From assembly GCA_016125405.1 (NCBI GenBank), contig WGLW01000039.1, positions 1-49,709 on the forward strand: 49,709 bases of DNA, given 5' to 3'. Below are positions 42,723 to 49,709 of this stretch, in pieces (position 1 is the stretch's first letter; each line of letters begins with the position of its first letter). Position numbers and translations under genes: made by a program. The notes beneath the pieces are model-generated. The model ran no database searches. It worked only from the letters and a program-made list of their open reading frames with translations, and was not told the DNA's origin. The stretch comes from Alphaproteobacteria bacterium. GTDB taxonomy: Bacteria; Pseudomonadota; Alphaproteobacteria; Caulobacterales; Hyphomonadaceae.

Positions 42723-43043
42723 CTATTTGATGGTGATGGTGACCGTGCCCTGATCGCTGGTCAGGTCGAACGTGTCGCCGGATTTCTTGCCTTTGGGATA
42801 TTCGGTGCAGGTCTCTTCAGGATTGAAGTTGGACGTCGTGCACATCTTGTCGCCGTCGATCTTCCACGTGCCGGTGACCTGGCCGTCCATCGCCGTGAAC
42901 TTGCCATCGGGCGTGTAGAGCACGTCGATATCCATGCCCTGGATGTTCATCGTGATGCCCCGGGTGGTCACTTCCTGCAGCGTGTCCGCAAAGGCAGGAG
43001 CGCTCAGCGCCAGCAGCGCCGCGCCAATCAGGATTTTGCGCAT
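42723..43043 (-). CDS. Small periplasmic protein, unknown function
   Basis: 106 aa. Signal peptide MRKILIGAALLALSAPAFA. The mature part is beta-rich (ITMNIQGMDIDVLYTPDGK, GQVTGTWKIDGDKMCTTSNF) with two cysteines (MCTTSN and ETCTEY) that could pair. It resembles single-domain secreted proteins that recur in Hyphomonadaceae, but I cannot name a family. GGAG is about 9 bases before ATG 43043. The terminator-like hairpin at 42627-42658 would end its transcript. Confidence 0.6.
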   Translation of the reverse strand: MRKILIGAALLALSAPAFADTLQEVTTRGITMNIQGMDIDVLYTPDGKFTAMDGQVTGTWKIDGDKMCTTSNFNPEETCTEYPKGKKSGDTFDLTSDQGTVTITIK

Positions 43044-43154
43044 GGGGAAGGTCTCCGTCTCCGTTTGCCTCGATGGAAACTTACCAGTTTCTGCCCCGCT
43101 CGCAAGTGCTCATGGCAGTTCCGCGAGCGTCAGCCATCGACCGGATTGTGGAGA

Positions 43155-44384
43155 TCAGGCCGCGCTGTCCTGCAACGGACGGTCGTTCAGCCGGCTGGCA
43201 AACCACTTGCCGGCGCCCGGAACCTTCGCGGTCAGCGGCCAGATCCTCGGCGAAGCAAGGAAGCTGGCGCGTTCGGCGACGATCGCCCGGGCGAGGTCCG
43301 GATTGATGTTGCCGTCGACGAAGAAGGGAACGTGGTGCGGGGTGCACACTTCGATGGCGCTGCGCACCCGGCCGATCAGGTCGGCGCGCGACGACCACGG
43401 GCTGGTCGCAGCCGGCGGCAGCAGGAAGCCGACCGCGCTGGGCCGCAACCGCAACAGCGAGGGGATATCGGGCTCGTTCCAGGCGATGCCGAAGGCCATG
43501 CGCTGCACGCGCGTCATCAACGTCCGGCAGATATCCTCGAGATAGATGCGGGGAAAGCCGGGCTCGATGCCGACAATGCGCAAAACGCGGTAGGCGGCCA
43601 GCTTGCGATCGAAGCCTGAAAGGACCGAGAAGATCTGGCTCAGCGCCGCGGTCGTCTGCAGGCTGCTGACATGGACCGACACGGAGATCAGAGCCTTGCG
43701 TCCGGCGCTGAACAGGTTCTGCAGCGCCTCTTCCGAGGCCTTGAGCTGAAGCTCGTCCAGTTCGAGATAGCTCCGCACCGCGTCGGCGTGGGGTTCGAAA
43801 TGGTAGCCGGCGACGCGCTCGGCCGTGCGCGGGTCAACCGGCGTCACCAGGAAGTTGGTAAGCGCCTCGCGCCGCGCATCCCAGATCGGCTGGAAGCGCA
43901 TTTGCATCAGCTGGGCGGGCAGGGGCCCGGTTGGAATGTTGTAGCGCAGGTCCGCCGGATCGGTTTCGTCGTCGAGGAAGCTCAGATCGTCGAGCACGCC
44001 GGTGATGTCTTCCACGGCCATGGCCTTCCGGCGCGCCTCGAACTGGACATCGACATCGTCGGGTCCAAGCCCGATGAAGAAGTCGTTCAGCGCCTTCGAG
44101 ATGCGTTGCGAGGCTGCGTCGGCGATGAGGCCGGAGCGCTGGCCGAACACGACGAGAAAGCCGTCCGCGCCGGCAACCAGCACGTCTTCGGGCCAGATGC
44201 GTTTCGAGATGAAGTCACCGGCGATCGCCTGCACGCGATCGCGCTTTTCCGTCCACGCGTCGCCATAGCGCGCGCGGATGTCGCGCAGGCCGATGAACTG
44301 GAACTGGGCGACGTCCAGCGTCGGCCGGCCGTCTGCGAGACGGCGGATCCGATCTGCAAGATTGAGCGCCGGGCTTGCGGTCAT
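43155..44384 (-). CDS. Degenerate GGDEF/EAL-like protein
   Basis: 409 aa from ATG 44384 (TTG 44411 possible). Residues about 15-100 look like a worn GGDEF domain: the motif position reads AGADGFLVVFG, without the catalytic GGDEF. From about 150 on an EAL-like domain begins (MQMRFQPIWDARREALTNFLVTP where active enzymes have the EAL motif), with a LRPSAVGFLLPP and VPFFVDGNIN barrel end, but catalytic glutamates and metal ligands are not visible. It may bind cyclic di-GMP or be a protein-protein module. The diguanylate cyclase at 27829 could be a functional counterpart. Confidence 0.55.
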   Translation of the reverse strand: MTASPALNLADRIRRLADGRPTLDVAQFQFIGLRDIRARYGDAWTEKRDRVQAIAGDFISKRIWPEDVLVAGADGFLVVFGQRSGLIADAASQRISKALNDFFIGLGPDDVDVQFEARRKAMAVEDITGVLDDLSFLDDETDPADLRYNIPTGPLPAQLMQMRFQPIWDARREALTNFLVTPVDPRTAERVAGYHFEPHADAVRSYLELDELQLKASEEALQNLFSAGRKALISVSVHVSSLQTTAALSQIFSVLSGFDRKLAAYRVLRIVGIEPGFPRIYLEDICRTLMTRVQRMAFGIAWNEPDIPSLLRLRPSAVGFLLPPAATSPWSSRADLIGRVRSAIEVCTPHHVPFFVDGNINPDLARAIVAERASFLASPRIWPLTAKVPGAGKWFASRLNDRPLQDSAA

Positions 44385-44480
44385 GTCCTGGTTGTTCCGC
44401 CGGTCCTGCAACCGGCGCCTGCTGCCTCTCCGGAAGCCAGAATGCCCTGCGTCCGCTTGGCTTTTCGTTAAGCCGGCTAA

Positions 44481-45524
44481 CTAAATTGCCGGCGCCGCCG
44501 CGATAACCCGCTCATAAAACGCAAGGCTGTCGCGCACGAAGACTTTCTTGGTGAACTGCGCCTCGTAGGCGGCCCGGCCGCCTTCCGCCAGCTTCGCCGC
44601 CAGCCCGGTTTCATTAAGGATGCGGGACATGGCCGCCGCCAGCGCATCCGGGTCGTTCTTGGGAATCAGCAGGCCGTTGATCCCGTCCTCGACATAGGCG
44701 GCCGGACCCACCGCGTCGGCGGCGACCAGCGGGCGCGAAGCCGCCCAGGCATCCACCGTCACGGTGCCGAACGGCTCGTAGCGTGACGGGAAGGCGACGA
44801 AGGTGCAGGCGGCCAGAAGCGCGCCCCGGTCGTTTCGCCAGCCAAGGAACCGCACCCGGTCATCGAGGCCCAGCCGCGTGCAGTGCGCTTTCAGCTCCGC
44901 TTCCAGCGGACCCTCGCCGGCGATCCACACATAAAGGTCCGGAACCTTCGCGGTCGCGTCAAGCAGGGTGTCGAGCCCCTTCTTCTCGTGGAGGCGGGCG
45001 AGGGCGAGGGCCACGGGCGCATCGGCGGGCGTCGACAGCGCGGCGCGATCCGCCGGACGCTCGCCCGTGAAGTCTGCATAAGTGTGCACGATGCCGGACC
45101 GGTCCTCGCGCACGCCCTGGTCGCGGATATGGCGCAACAGGTCTTTCGTCAGGCCGATATGCCAGGCGCAATTCTCGAACCGCGCGAGCTTGTAGTAGCC
45201 GCCATACCACGCGATGGCGCGGGCGCGCTGGCTCGCCGGCGCGAACTGCCCGGCGCGGCCCATCCAGTATTCCGTTACGTCGGGCTTGAAGGATTTCAGC
45301 ATGGCGGCGATCGCCGACTGGGTCGGAAAGGGCCACAGTCGGTTAAAGCCCGCCGTCGCGACCTCGATCCCGGCATCCCGGAACTTCTTTAGCCGGAACG
45401 TGTTGTCGGGCCGGGTCACCACGGCCTGGGGAATCCCGGCTTCGGCCAGGGCCAGAACCGATTCCAGCATGATGTTCTCGGCCCCGCCCTCGCGGGCCCC
45501 GGCCATGACGTGCATTACGCGCAT
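44481..45524 (-). CDS. GT4-family glycosyltransferase
   Basis: 347 aa from ATG 45524 (AAGGGA 10 bases upstream); the frame stays open to 46208 but that part is antisense to the GST-fold gene. Two Rossmann domains: N-terminal MRVMHVMAGAREGGAENIM and a C-terminal nucleotide-sugar part with ALARLHEKKGLDTLLDATA, VWIAGEGPLEAELKAH and the retaining-GT motif FPSRYEPFGTVTVDAWAASRPL (Glu-x7-Glu equivalents). Likely acts in polysaccharide or lipopolysaccharide synthesis. Divergent from the GST-fold gene. Confidence 0.9.
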   Translation of the reverse strand: MRVMHVMAGAREGGAENIMLESVLALAEAGIPQAVVTRPDNTFRLKKFRDAGIEVATAGFNRLWPFPTQSAIAAMLKSFKPDVTEYWMGRAGQFAPASQRARAIAWYGGYYKLARFENCAWHIGLTKDLLRHIRDQGVREDRSGIVHTYADFTGERPADRAALSTPADAPVALALARLHEKKGLDTLLDATAKVPDLYVWIAGEGPLEAELKAHCTRLGLDDRVRFLGWRNDRGALLAACTFVAFPSRYEPFGTVTVDAWAASRPLVAADAVGPAAYVEDGINGLLIPKNDPDALAAAMSRILNETGLAAKLAEGGRAAYEAQFTKKVFVRDSLAFYERVIAAAPAI

Positions 45525-45653
45525 TGGGGGCGTTTCCCTTGCTGGCGGGTCGGTTACCCGCTTCGCCCCCGCGACGCAAACGCTGGTTGATGCCCGGCCC
45601 CCCCGCGTATAGCGTCCGCCCCATCTTCCCCCGCCTTCCGGAGACGTTGGCTT

Positions 45654-47042
45654 ATGAGCGGCAGCTACCGCCTGTTCGGGTCCGAAACCTCGGCCTATTC
45701 GACCAAAATGCGGTCCTACCTCCGCTACAAGGGGGTCGAGCACGACTGGCGCCCGCGCACCCAGGCCAGCGAGGAAGAACTGCGCTCGCTGGCCAAGTTC
45801 GCCACGCTGCCGGTTCTGGTGACGGCCTCGGGCTTCGCCGTGCACGACACCACGCCGATGATCGAGGCGCTGGAGGCCGACAGCCCCGAGCCGTCCGCCA
45901 CGCCGGCGGACCCGGCGCTGGCCTTCCTGGCCTGCGTGCTCGAGGAATACGCCGACACTTGGCTGGCCAAGGCCGCCTTCCACTACCGCTGGACCCGCAA
46001 GAAGGACCAGCGCCTCGCCGCCCAGCGCGCCGTTGAGAACTATTATGTCGACACCCCGCCGGAAGACCGCAAGGCCGCCGAAGACGGCGCCATCGTGCGG
46101 ATGCTCGACCAGCTCCGCCTGATGCAGCTGGATGGCGACCTTGGCGCCGCGACCGAGAAATCCTTCAAGCGCTTCGTCAAGCTTCTCGACGATCACCTGC
46201 GCAAGCATCTCTATCTTTTTGGCGGACGCCCCTCGATCGCCGACTTCGCCATCGCCGGCCAGCTGATCCAGATGCTCAAGGATCCGACGCCCGCGAAGAT
46301 CATCGAGAAGGATGGCGAGTTCGTCCAGAAATGGTGCGAGTTCCTGGCCGATCCCAAGCCCGGCGGTCCGTTCGAGAGCTTCGACGATCTCAAGGAAACC
46401 CTGGCGCCGATCTTCGCCAGCGAACTGGTCGCCAGCTTCCTGCCGTGGGCGGCGGAGAATCTCGAGAATTCGCTGGCTGGAAACGAGACCTTCGAGGTGA
46501 CGCTCGGCAAGGATGTTCTGAAGCTGGCGCCGCTCAAGTCGGCGGCCCGGTCCTTCCGCGAGCTGCGCCGCAAGTTCGTCAGCGCGCAGACCATCGAGGC
46601 GCTGAAAGCCTTCACCGACGAAACCGGCGCCACGGTCTATCTGCTGCGTCCGCCGATGGCCGAGCGGGTCCCGCGCGAGGGACGCCGCCCCCGCCGCGAC
46701 GAACCGCAGACAGCGTCCGCCGATGGCGAGGAAACCGCAGCGGATGCGGGTGAGGGCGATGAAGCCGTCGCCGACGCCTCGGCCCCGGCCAGCGAAACAG
46801 GTGAAGGCGAGGGCGTTCGCCGCAAGCGCCGCCGCCGTCGCCGTGGCGGCGCCGGCCGCCGAAGCGCCGCCGAATCAGCCTCGACCGAAGCTGCGGACGA
46901 TGACGCGGGTGATGACGATGCGGCCGTCGAGGATGAGGCGCACGAATCCGACAGCTCGCGCATCGAAGCCTCGGCGGATGCGGATGTCGCGGAGGCGTCA
47001 TCCTCCGACGAGGACGCGCCGGAGCCTGGCCTCGAAGATTGA
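45654..47042 (+). CDS. GST-fold protein with long polyampholyte C-terminal tail
   Basis: 462 aa. Residues 1-about 245 read as a glutathione S-transferase-like fold: YRLFGSETSAYSTKMRSYLRYKGV (thioredoxin-like half, without an obvious catalytic Cys or Ser at the usual site) and LFGGRPSIADFAIAGQLIQML (helical half). After about 345 the chain becomes low complexity: acidic Ala/Asp/Glu/Ser stretches interrupted by the basic block RRKRRRRRRGGAGRR (389 on). Such a tail resembles those of RNase E-type proteins and could bind RNA or other partners. The role is unknown; it precedes the rhomboid gene by 24 bases on the same strand. Confidence 0.75.
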   Translation: MSGSYRLFGSETSAYSTKMRSYLRYKGVEHDWRPRTQASEEELRSLAKFATLPVLVTASGFAVHDTTPMIEALEADSPEPSATPADPALAFLACVLEEYADTWLAKAAFHYRWTRKKDQRLAAQRAVENYYVDTPPEDRKAAEDGAIVRMLDQLRLMQLDGDLGAATEKSFKRFVKLLDDHLRKHLYLFGGRPSIADFAIAGQLIQMLKDPTPAKIIEKDGEFVQKWCEFLADPKPGGPFESFDDLKETLAPIFASELVASFLPWAAENLENSLAGNETFEVTLGKDVLKLAPLKSAARSFRELRRKFVSAQTIEALKAFTDETGATVYLLRPPMAERVPREGRRPRRDEPQTASADGEETAADAGEGDEAVADASAPASETGEGEGVRRKRRRRRRGGAGRRSAAESASTEAADDDAGDDDAAVEDEAHESDSSRIEASADADVAEASSSDEDAPEPGLED

Positions 47043-47066
47043 GGCGGTTGCGTCCGGAGGGCGGCC

Positions 47067-47681
47067 ATGGGCCTGACCGACATCCTGCATACGCCGGTCA
47101 CGCTATTGCTGCTGGTCGTGACGGTCGGCGTCAGCATTGCGGGCTTCAACAACCCGCGTTTTCTCCATGGCGCGCTGCTCGACGTCCAGGCGATCGTCAA
47201 GCGTCATGAATATCACCGGCTGCTGACGTCCGGCTTCGTGCACGCCGATCCCATGCACCTGTTCGTCAACATGCTGACGCTGTTCTTCCTCGGGCCGAGC
47301 CTGGAGCTGATGGCCGGCTCCGGCGGCATGCTGCTGGTCTACTTCCTGTCGCTCCTGGCCGGCTCCGGCTGGACGCTGCTGGAGCACCACCGCAACCGCT
47401 CCTACCGCGCGCTCGGCGCCTCGGGCGCGATTTCGGGCGTCACGGTGGTGTTCGCGCTGTTCGCGCCCTTCGCGATGCTGATCGTCTTCATCCTGCCCGT
47501 GCCGGCGATCCTGTTCGCCGCGTTCTATATCGGCTGGTCGATCTACGCCTCGCGGAATGTCCGCGACGGCATCGGCCACGACGCCCACCTCGGCGGCGCG
47601 CTGATGGGACTCGTGCTGGTCTGCCTGATCTGGCCGTCCGCGATCGACAGCCTCATCGCCCAGATCTTGCGCGCCATCTGA
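47067..47681 (+). CDS. Rhomboid-family intramembrane serine protease
   Basis: 204 aa with six to seven TM helices. The catalytic dyad is visible: Ser119 in GASGAISG and His174 in HDAHLGG. The second-helix pattern HADPMHLFVNMLTLFFLG, with His64 and Asn68, is diagnostic of rhomboids. It cleaves TM segments in the inner membrane; substrates unknown. Likely co-transcribed with the GST-fold gene. Confidence 0.9.
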   Translation: MGLTDILHTPVTLLLLVVTVGVSIAGFNNPRFLHGALLDVQAIVKRHEYHRLLTSGFVHADPMHLFVNMLTLFFLGPSLELMAGSGGMLLVYFLSLLAGSGWTLLEHHRNRSYRALGASGAISGVTVVFALFAPFAMLIVFILPVPAILFAAFYIGWSIYASRNVRDGIGHDAHLGGALMGLVLVCLIWPSAIDSLIAQILRAI

Positions 47682-47696
47682 AGGCGGCGGCCACGC

Positions 47697-47746
47697 CCAA
47701 AAAAGCAATGGCGGCGCGCCCGGGGGAGGGGAAGCACGCCGCCATT
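47697..47746 (-). terminator. Hairpin after hsp20 (reads on the minus strand)
   Basis: AATGGCGGCG (47707-47716) and CGCCGCCATT (47737-47746) pair over a 20-base loop. On the minus strand the stem is followed after GC by six T (plus-strand A at 47699-47704), so it ends the hsp20 transcript 44 bases after its stop. The plus-strand rhomboid gene may also use it, though less well. Confidence 0.7.
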
Positions 47747-47790
47747 CTTGCGCCTGCCGATCGTGGGCGGCGCTGACCGTCAGCCCGGGG

Positions 47791-48273
47791 TTAAGCGGCC
47801 GACGGCGCCTTTCTCGTCTTCGCGTCGATCACCCGGGCGGATGCCGCATCCGCGCCGATGGAGATCTTGCGGGGCTTCATCGCCTCGGGAAGCTCGCGCT
47901 TCAGCTCGATGCGAAGCAGGCCGTTCTTCAGGTCCGCGCCGGTGACCACGACATGATCGGCGAGCTGGAAGCGGCGGATGAAGCCGCGCTCGGCGATGCC
48001 GCGGTGCAGGAACTTGCGGGCGTCTTCGCCGCCTTCCTTCTTGCCGACGACAAGCAGCTGGCCTTCCTTCACCTCGATGTCGAGATCGGTTTCGGCGAAG
48101 CCGGCCACAGCGAGTTCGATCGCATAGGCGTTCTCGTCATCGACGGATTGTTCGATGTTGTAGGGCGGATAGCCCTGCGCGCCGTCGAGGCGCTGCGCGG
48201 TGTCGATCAGGCTGGCCATGCGGTCAAAGCCGACAACGGTGCGGTAAAGGGGGGAAAAGTCGAACGAGCTCAT
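47791..48273 (-). CDS. Small heat-shock protein Hsp20 (alpha-crystallin family)
   Basis: 160 aa. N-terminus FDFSPLYRTVVGFDRMASLID is typical of IbpA-like alphaproteobacterial Hsp20. The alpha-crystallin domain includes PPYNIEQSVDDENAYAIELAVAGF and FLHRGIAERGFIRRFQLADHV, and ends GLLRIELKRELPEAMKPRKI. It holds unfolding proteins under heat. ATG 48273 has AAGGA 7-8 bases upstream within a hairpin (ROSE-like element). Confidence 0.94.
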   Translation of the reverse strand: MSSFDFSPLYRTVVGFDRMASLIDTAQRLDGAQGYPPYNIEQSVDDENAYAIELAVAGFAETDLDIEVKEGQLLVVGKKEGGEDARKFLHRGIAERGFIRRFQLADHVVVTGADLKNGLLRIELKRELPEAMKPRKISIGADAASARVIDAKTRKAPSAA

Positions 48274-48321
48274 AGGTCTGTCCTTTCACAAGCAACAGGG
48301 CGGCCCTCGAAGGGGATCGCC
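48274..48321 (-). promoter_or_regulatory. ROSE-like RNA thermometer of hsp20
   Basis: In the mRNA leader TGTTGCTT (48297-48290) can fold onto AAAGGACA (48286-48279) over a 3-base GTG loop, burying the Shine-Dalgarno AAGGA. The UUGCU sequence opposite the SD is the conserved ROSE signature, with mismatches in the middle that melt easily. A second hairpin, GGCGATCCC/GGGCCGCC with a TTCG-type loop (48321-48299), lies just upstream, as in ROSE elements of rhizobial small heat-shock genes. Confidence 0.75.
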
Positions 48322-48612
48322 GCGGTCGGTTTAGGCGGCCGCGACGCGTGTCCACGGCCATTGATGTTCGAGGCCCGATGCCGGCGCCTCGCCCAACTAG
48401 TTGGGAATGGCGCTGCGGCGGATCAAGCGGGGCGCGGCGAGTTCTCTGCAGGCCGGCTGGCGGCGGTGCGAACTCCCGGATTTCCGGTCTCTCTCCCTGA
48501 TTTCTCCGGAGATTTTCTGGTCGATTCAGTTTGACGGGACTCGCCGCCTTGGCGAGTGTGCGGGTCTGACGCGTGTGGCTGGGCTGGCCGAGACGACGAG
48601 GAGGACGACTTC
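48322..48612. other. Divergent intergenic region between hsp20 and the methyltransferase-fold lipoprotein
   Basis: 291 bases (339 counting the ROSE-like leader) without a gene. It should hold both promoters. A perfect 14-base palindrome CCCAACTAGTTGGG (48392-48405) is the only strong dyad. I could not place a convincing heat-shock sigma (RpoH) promoter by eye. Confidence 0.5.
48392..48405. promoter_or_regulatory. Palindrome CCCAACTAGTTGGG, candidate operator
   Basis: A perfect 14-base palindrome 119 bases before the hsp20 start and 208 bases before GTG 48613. Function unknown. Confidence 0.35.
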
Positions 48613-49506
48613 GTGAAAGGTTCCGCTGCAGCGTTCGTCGGGGTCGTGGCCCTTTGTCTTCTTGCCGGGTGTGGGGGCAAATCCGCCGACCCTGCGGACC
48701 CCGCAGCCAGCGCCGCCGCGGACGCTGGCTCCTCAGCGAAGCGCGGGACGCTGGAATGGGCGGTCGCCGGCGACTGGCGGATCCCGGTGGAGAAGCAGCG
48801 CGACGCGGCGCGCCACCCTGTCGAAACGCTCGAATTCTTCGGCCTCAAGTCCAGCGACACGGTGGTCGAGATCTGGCCGGGCGGCGGCTGGTACACGGCC
48901 ATTCTCGGGCCATGGCTGAAATCAGGCGGCGGGCGTCTCATCGCCGCCGAGGTCGATCCCAACCTGTCCGCCGAGGCGCGCCGCGATGTCGACGCTTATT
49001 CCGCTGCGTTCATCGCGCGCCCGCAAACCTATGGCGACATCCAGCTCACGGTGGCCAGCAAGGACAGTCCCGGCGTTGCGCCGGATGGAACGGCCGATGC
49101 GGTCCTCACCTTCCGCAACATCCACAACTGGATGGCCGGCGGCTACGCCGACAAGATGTTCCAGGATTTCTATCGCGCCCTGAAGCCCGGCGGCGTGCTT
49201 GGCGTCGTCGAGCACCGTCTTCCCTCGCGCGCCGACCAGGACCTCTCCGCGCGCAGCGGCTATGTCTCGGAGGCGTATGTGATCCAGCTCGCCGAAGCGG
49301 CGGGCTTCAAGCTTGACGGCGAATCCGACGTCAACGCCAACCCGAAGGACGACGCCAATCATCCCCTCGGCGTCTGGATGCTTCCGCCCAACATGCGCGC
49401 TCCGGCGGCGGGCAGCCCCGAAGCGGCCGGTTATGATCCCGCCGCCTACGAGGCCATCGGCGAGAGCGACCGCATGACGTTGCGATTCCGCAAACCGGCG
49501 GAGTAG
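48613..49506 (+). CDS. Lipoprotein with class I methyltransferase fold (COG4798-type)
   Basis: 297 aa from GTG 48613 with GGAGGA about 7 bases upstream; an in-frame ATG at 48556 would put 19 acidic residues before the signal. Lipobox LLAGC gives a lipid-anchored mature protein. The Rossmann methyltransferase core is clear: TVVEIWPGGGWYTAIL (motif I), RLIAAEVDPNL, TADAVLTFRNIHNW and YRALKPGGVLGVVEH. Family members (predicted methyltransferases) often carry signal peptides, which is puzzling because SAM is cytoplasmic. Function unknown. Confidence 0.82.
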   Translation: MKGSAAAFVGVVALCLLAGCGGKSADPADPAASAAADAGSSAKRGTLEWAVAGDWRIPVEKQRDAARHPVETLEFFGLKSSDTVVEIWPGGGWYTAILGPWLKSGGGRLIAAEVDPNLSAEARRDVDAYSAAFIARPQTYGDIQLTVASKDSPGVAPDGTADAVLTFRNIHNWMAGGYADKMFQDFYRALKPGGVLGVVEHRLPSRADQDLSARSGYVSEAYVIQLAEAAGFKLDGESDVNANPKDDANHPLGVWMLPPNMRAPAAGSPEAAGYDPAAYEAIGESDRMTLRFRKPAE

Positions 49507-49547
49507 GGCGGCCCTCGCCACCCCTCCGATTGTCATCCCTGCCAAAG

Positions 49548-49599
49548 CGCCGGGATCCATGTGGAGCCCCGCATCCCCGGCGAAGGCCGGGGCCCGGCG
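49548..49599. repeat. REP-like nested inverted repeat
   Basis: CGCCGGG (49548-49554) pairs with CCCGGCG (49593-49599) and encloses CCCCGGC-GAAG-GCCGGGG (49575-49592). The surrounding TGTCATCCC and GGGATCCATG phrases resemble interspersed repeats common between alphaproteobacterial genes; it also may terminate the lipoprotein gene. One copy in this window. Confidence 0.55.
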
Positions 49600-49709
49600 G
49601 CTCTATCCCCCAGCCAAGAGCCAGAATCCCCAGCCGCCACCGCGTCGTTGAAAAAAGTTATCCGACACCTGTCGGGACGGCCCGATCATCGCGGGCATGA
49701 CGCAAGCGC
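49600..49709. other. Right-end intergenic sequence
   Basis: A short dyad CCGACA-CC-TGTCGG (49662-49675) preceded by six A. An ATG at 49697 starts an open frame that leaves the window after four codons, so no gene can be called. Confidence 0.4.

Noticed and set aside
45525-46208. N-terminal extension of the GT4 glycosyltransferase
   Set aside because: Lies antisense to the GST-fold gene; the ATG at 45524 has a Shine-Dalgarno and the family's normal start MRVMHVMAGAREGG.
1-49709. CRISPR array, prophage, IS element or toxin-antitoxin pair
   Set aside because: No regularly spaced repeats, transposase, integrase or typical small paired genes were seen on either strand.

Overview
The window is chromosomal DNA of a GC-rich alphaproteobacterium, most likely a free-living or marine member of the Caulobacterales/Hyphomonadaceae type. 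Supporting evidence: hemC-hemD followed by a mitofilin (Mic60)-like gene beside tsaD, a COQ9 gene divergent from rpsU, a TacA-like sigma-54 response regulator with a CtrA-like box in front, a UrcA-family protein, DUF1203, DUF1194 and DUF6614 genes, and a CYP153 alkane hydroxylase. The genus assignment is inference. I see no prophage, IS element, CRISPR array or conjugation gene; genes are densely packed, with many 4-base start/stop overlaps and several tail-to-tail overlaps.

Layout. 1-42: 5' part of a tRNA-Thr(CGT) gene (minus). 129-4320: heme and tRNA-modification block (mic60-like, hemD, hemC minus; tsaD plus). 4339-9344: envelope and periplasmic proteins (heme lipoprotein, MliC-chagasin fusion inhibitor, trypsin-like protease) ending with pyrF. 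9418-15834: UrcA protein, CadC-type regulator, ClpX-type zinc-finger protein, PQQ quinohemoprotein alcohol dehydrogenase, PadR regulator, lipoprotein. 15875-19650: quinone oxidoreductase, SpoU methyltransferase, membrane protein, sigma-54 response regulator. 19647-22652: DUF1203 and an ABC exporter pair of NatAB type. 22735-25396: rpsU, COQ9, purK-purE. 25512-31154: Tat-exported prolyl oligopeptidase, diguanylate cyclase, DUF1194 protein, Asp/Glu-type racemase, transglutaminase-like protease. 31464-34800: ffh, chorismate mutase, rpsP, GNAT, rimM. This run lacks the usual trmD-rplS tail; instead a lipid-linked glycosyltransferase pair (GT39 + GT2) runs into rimM from the other side. 37408-42625: DUF6614, CYP153, amidase, small basic protein, acyl-CoA dehydrogenase. 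42723-49506: periplasmic protein, degenerate GGDEF/EAL-like protein, GT4 glycosyltransferase, GST-fold protein with a long charged tail, rhomboid protease, Hsp20 and a lipoprotein with a methyltransferase fold.

How genes work together. hemC and hemD act consecutively in tetrapyrrole synthesis; purE and purK are consecutive steps of purine synthesis; ffh, rpsP and rimM serve ribosome biogenesis and protein targeting; CYP153 (terminal hydroxylation of alkanes or fatty acids), the PQQ alcohol dehydrogenase and the acyl-CoA dehydrogenase could act along one alkane/alcohol oxidation route, although they are not one operon. The GT2/GT39 pair would make and use a polyprenyl-phosphate sugar.

Most interesting regulatory structures: a ROSE-like RNA thermometer before hsp20; an intrinsic-terminator-like hairpin whose 3' arm carries the ribosome-binding site of the acyl-CoA dehydrogenase; a probable AUC start codon for rpsU; palindromes before CYP153, the trypsin-like protease and the terminal lipoprotein; and an AT-richer island at 41232-41464 with stacked hairpins. 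I did not find a convincing wholly new multi-gene system. The best candidates for undescribed biology are the MliC-chagasin fusion, the GST-polyampholyte protein and the regulatory RNA structures.
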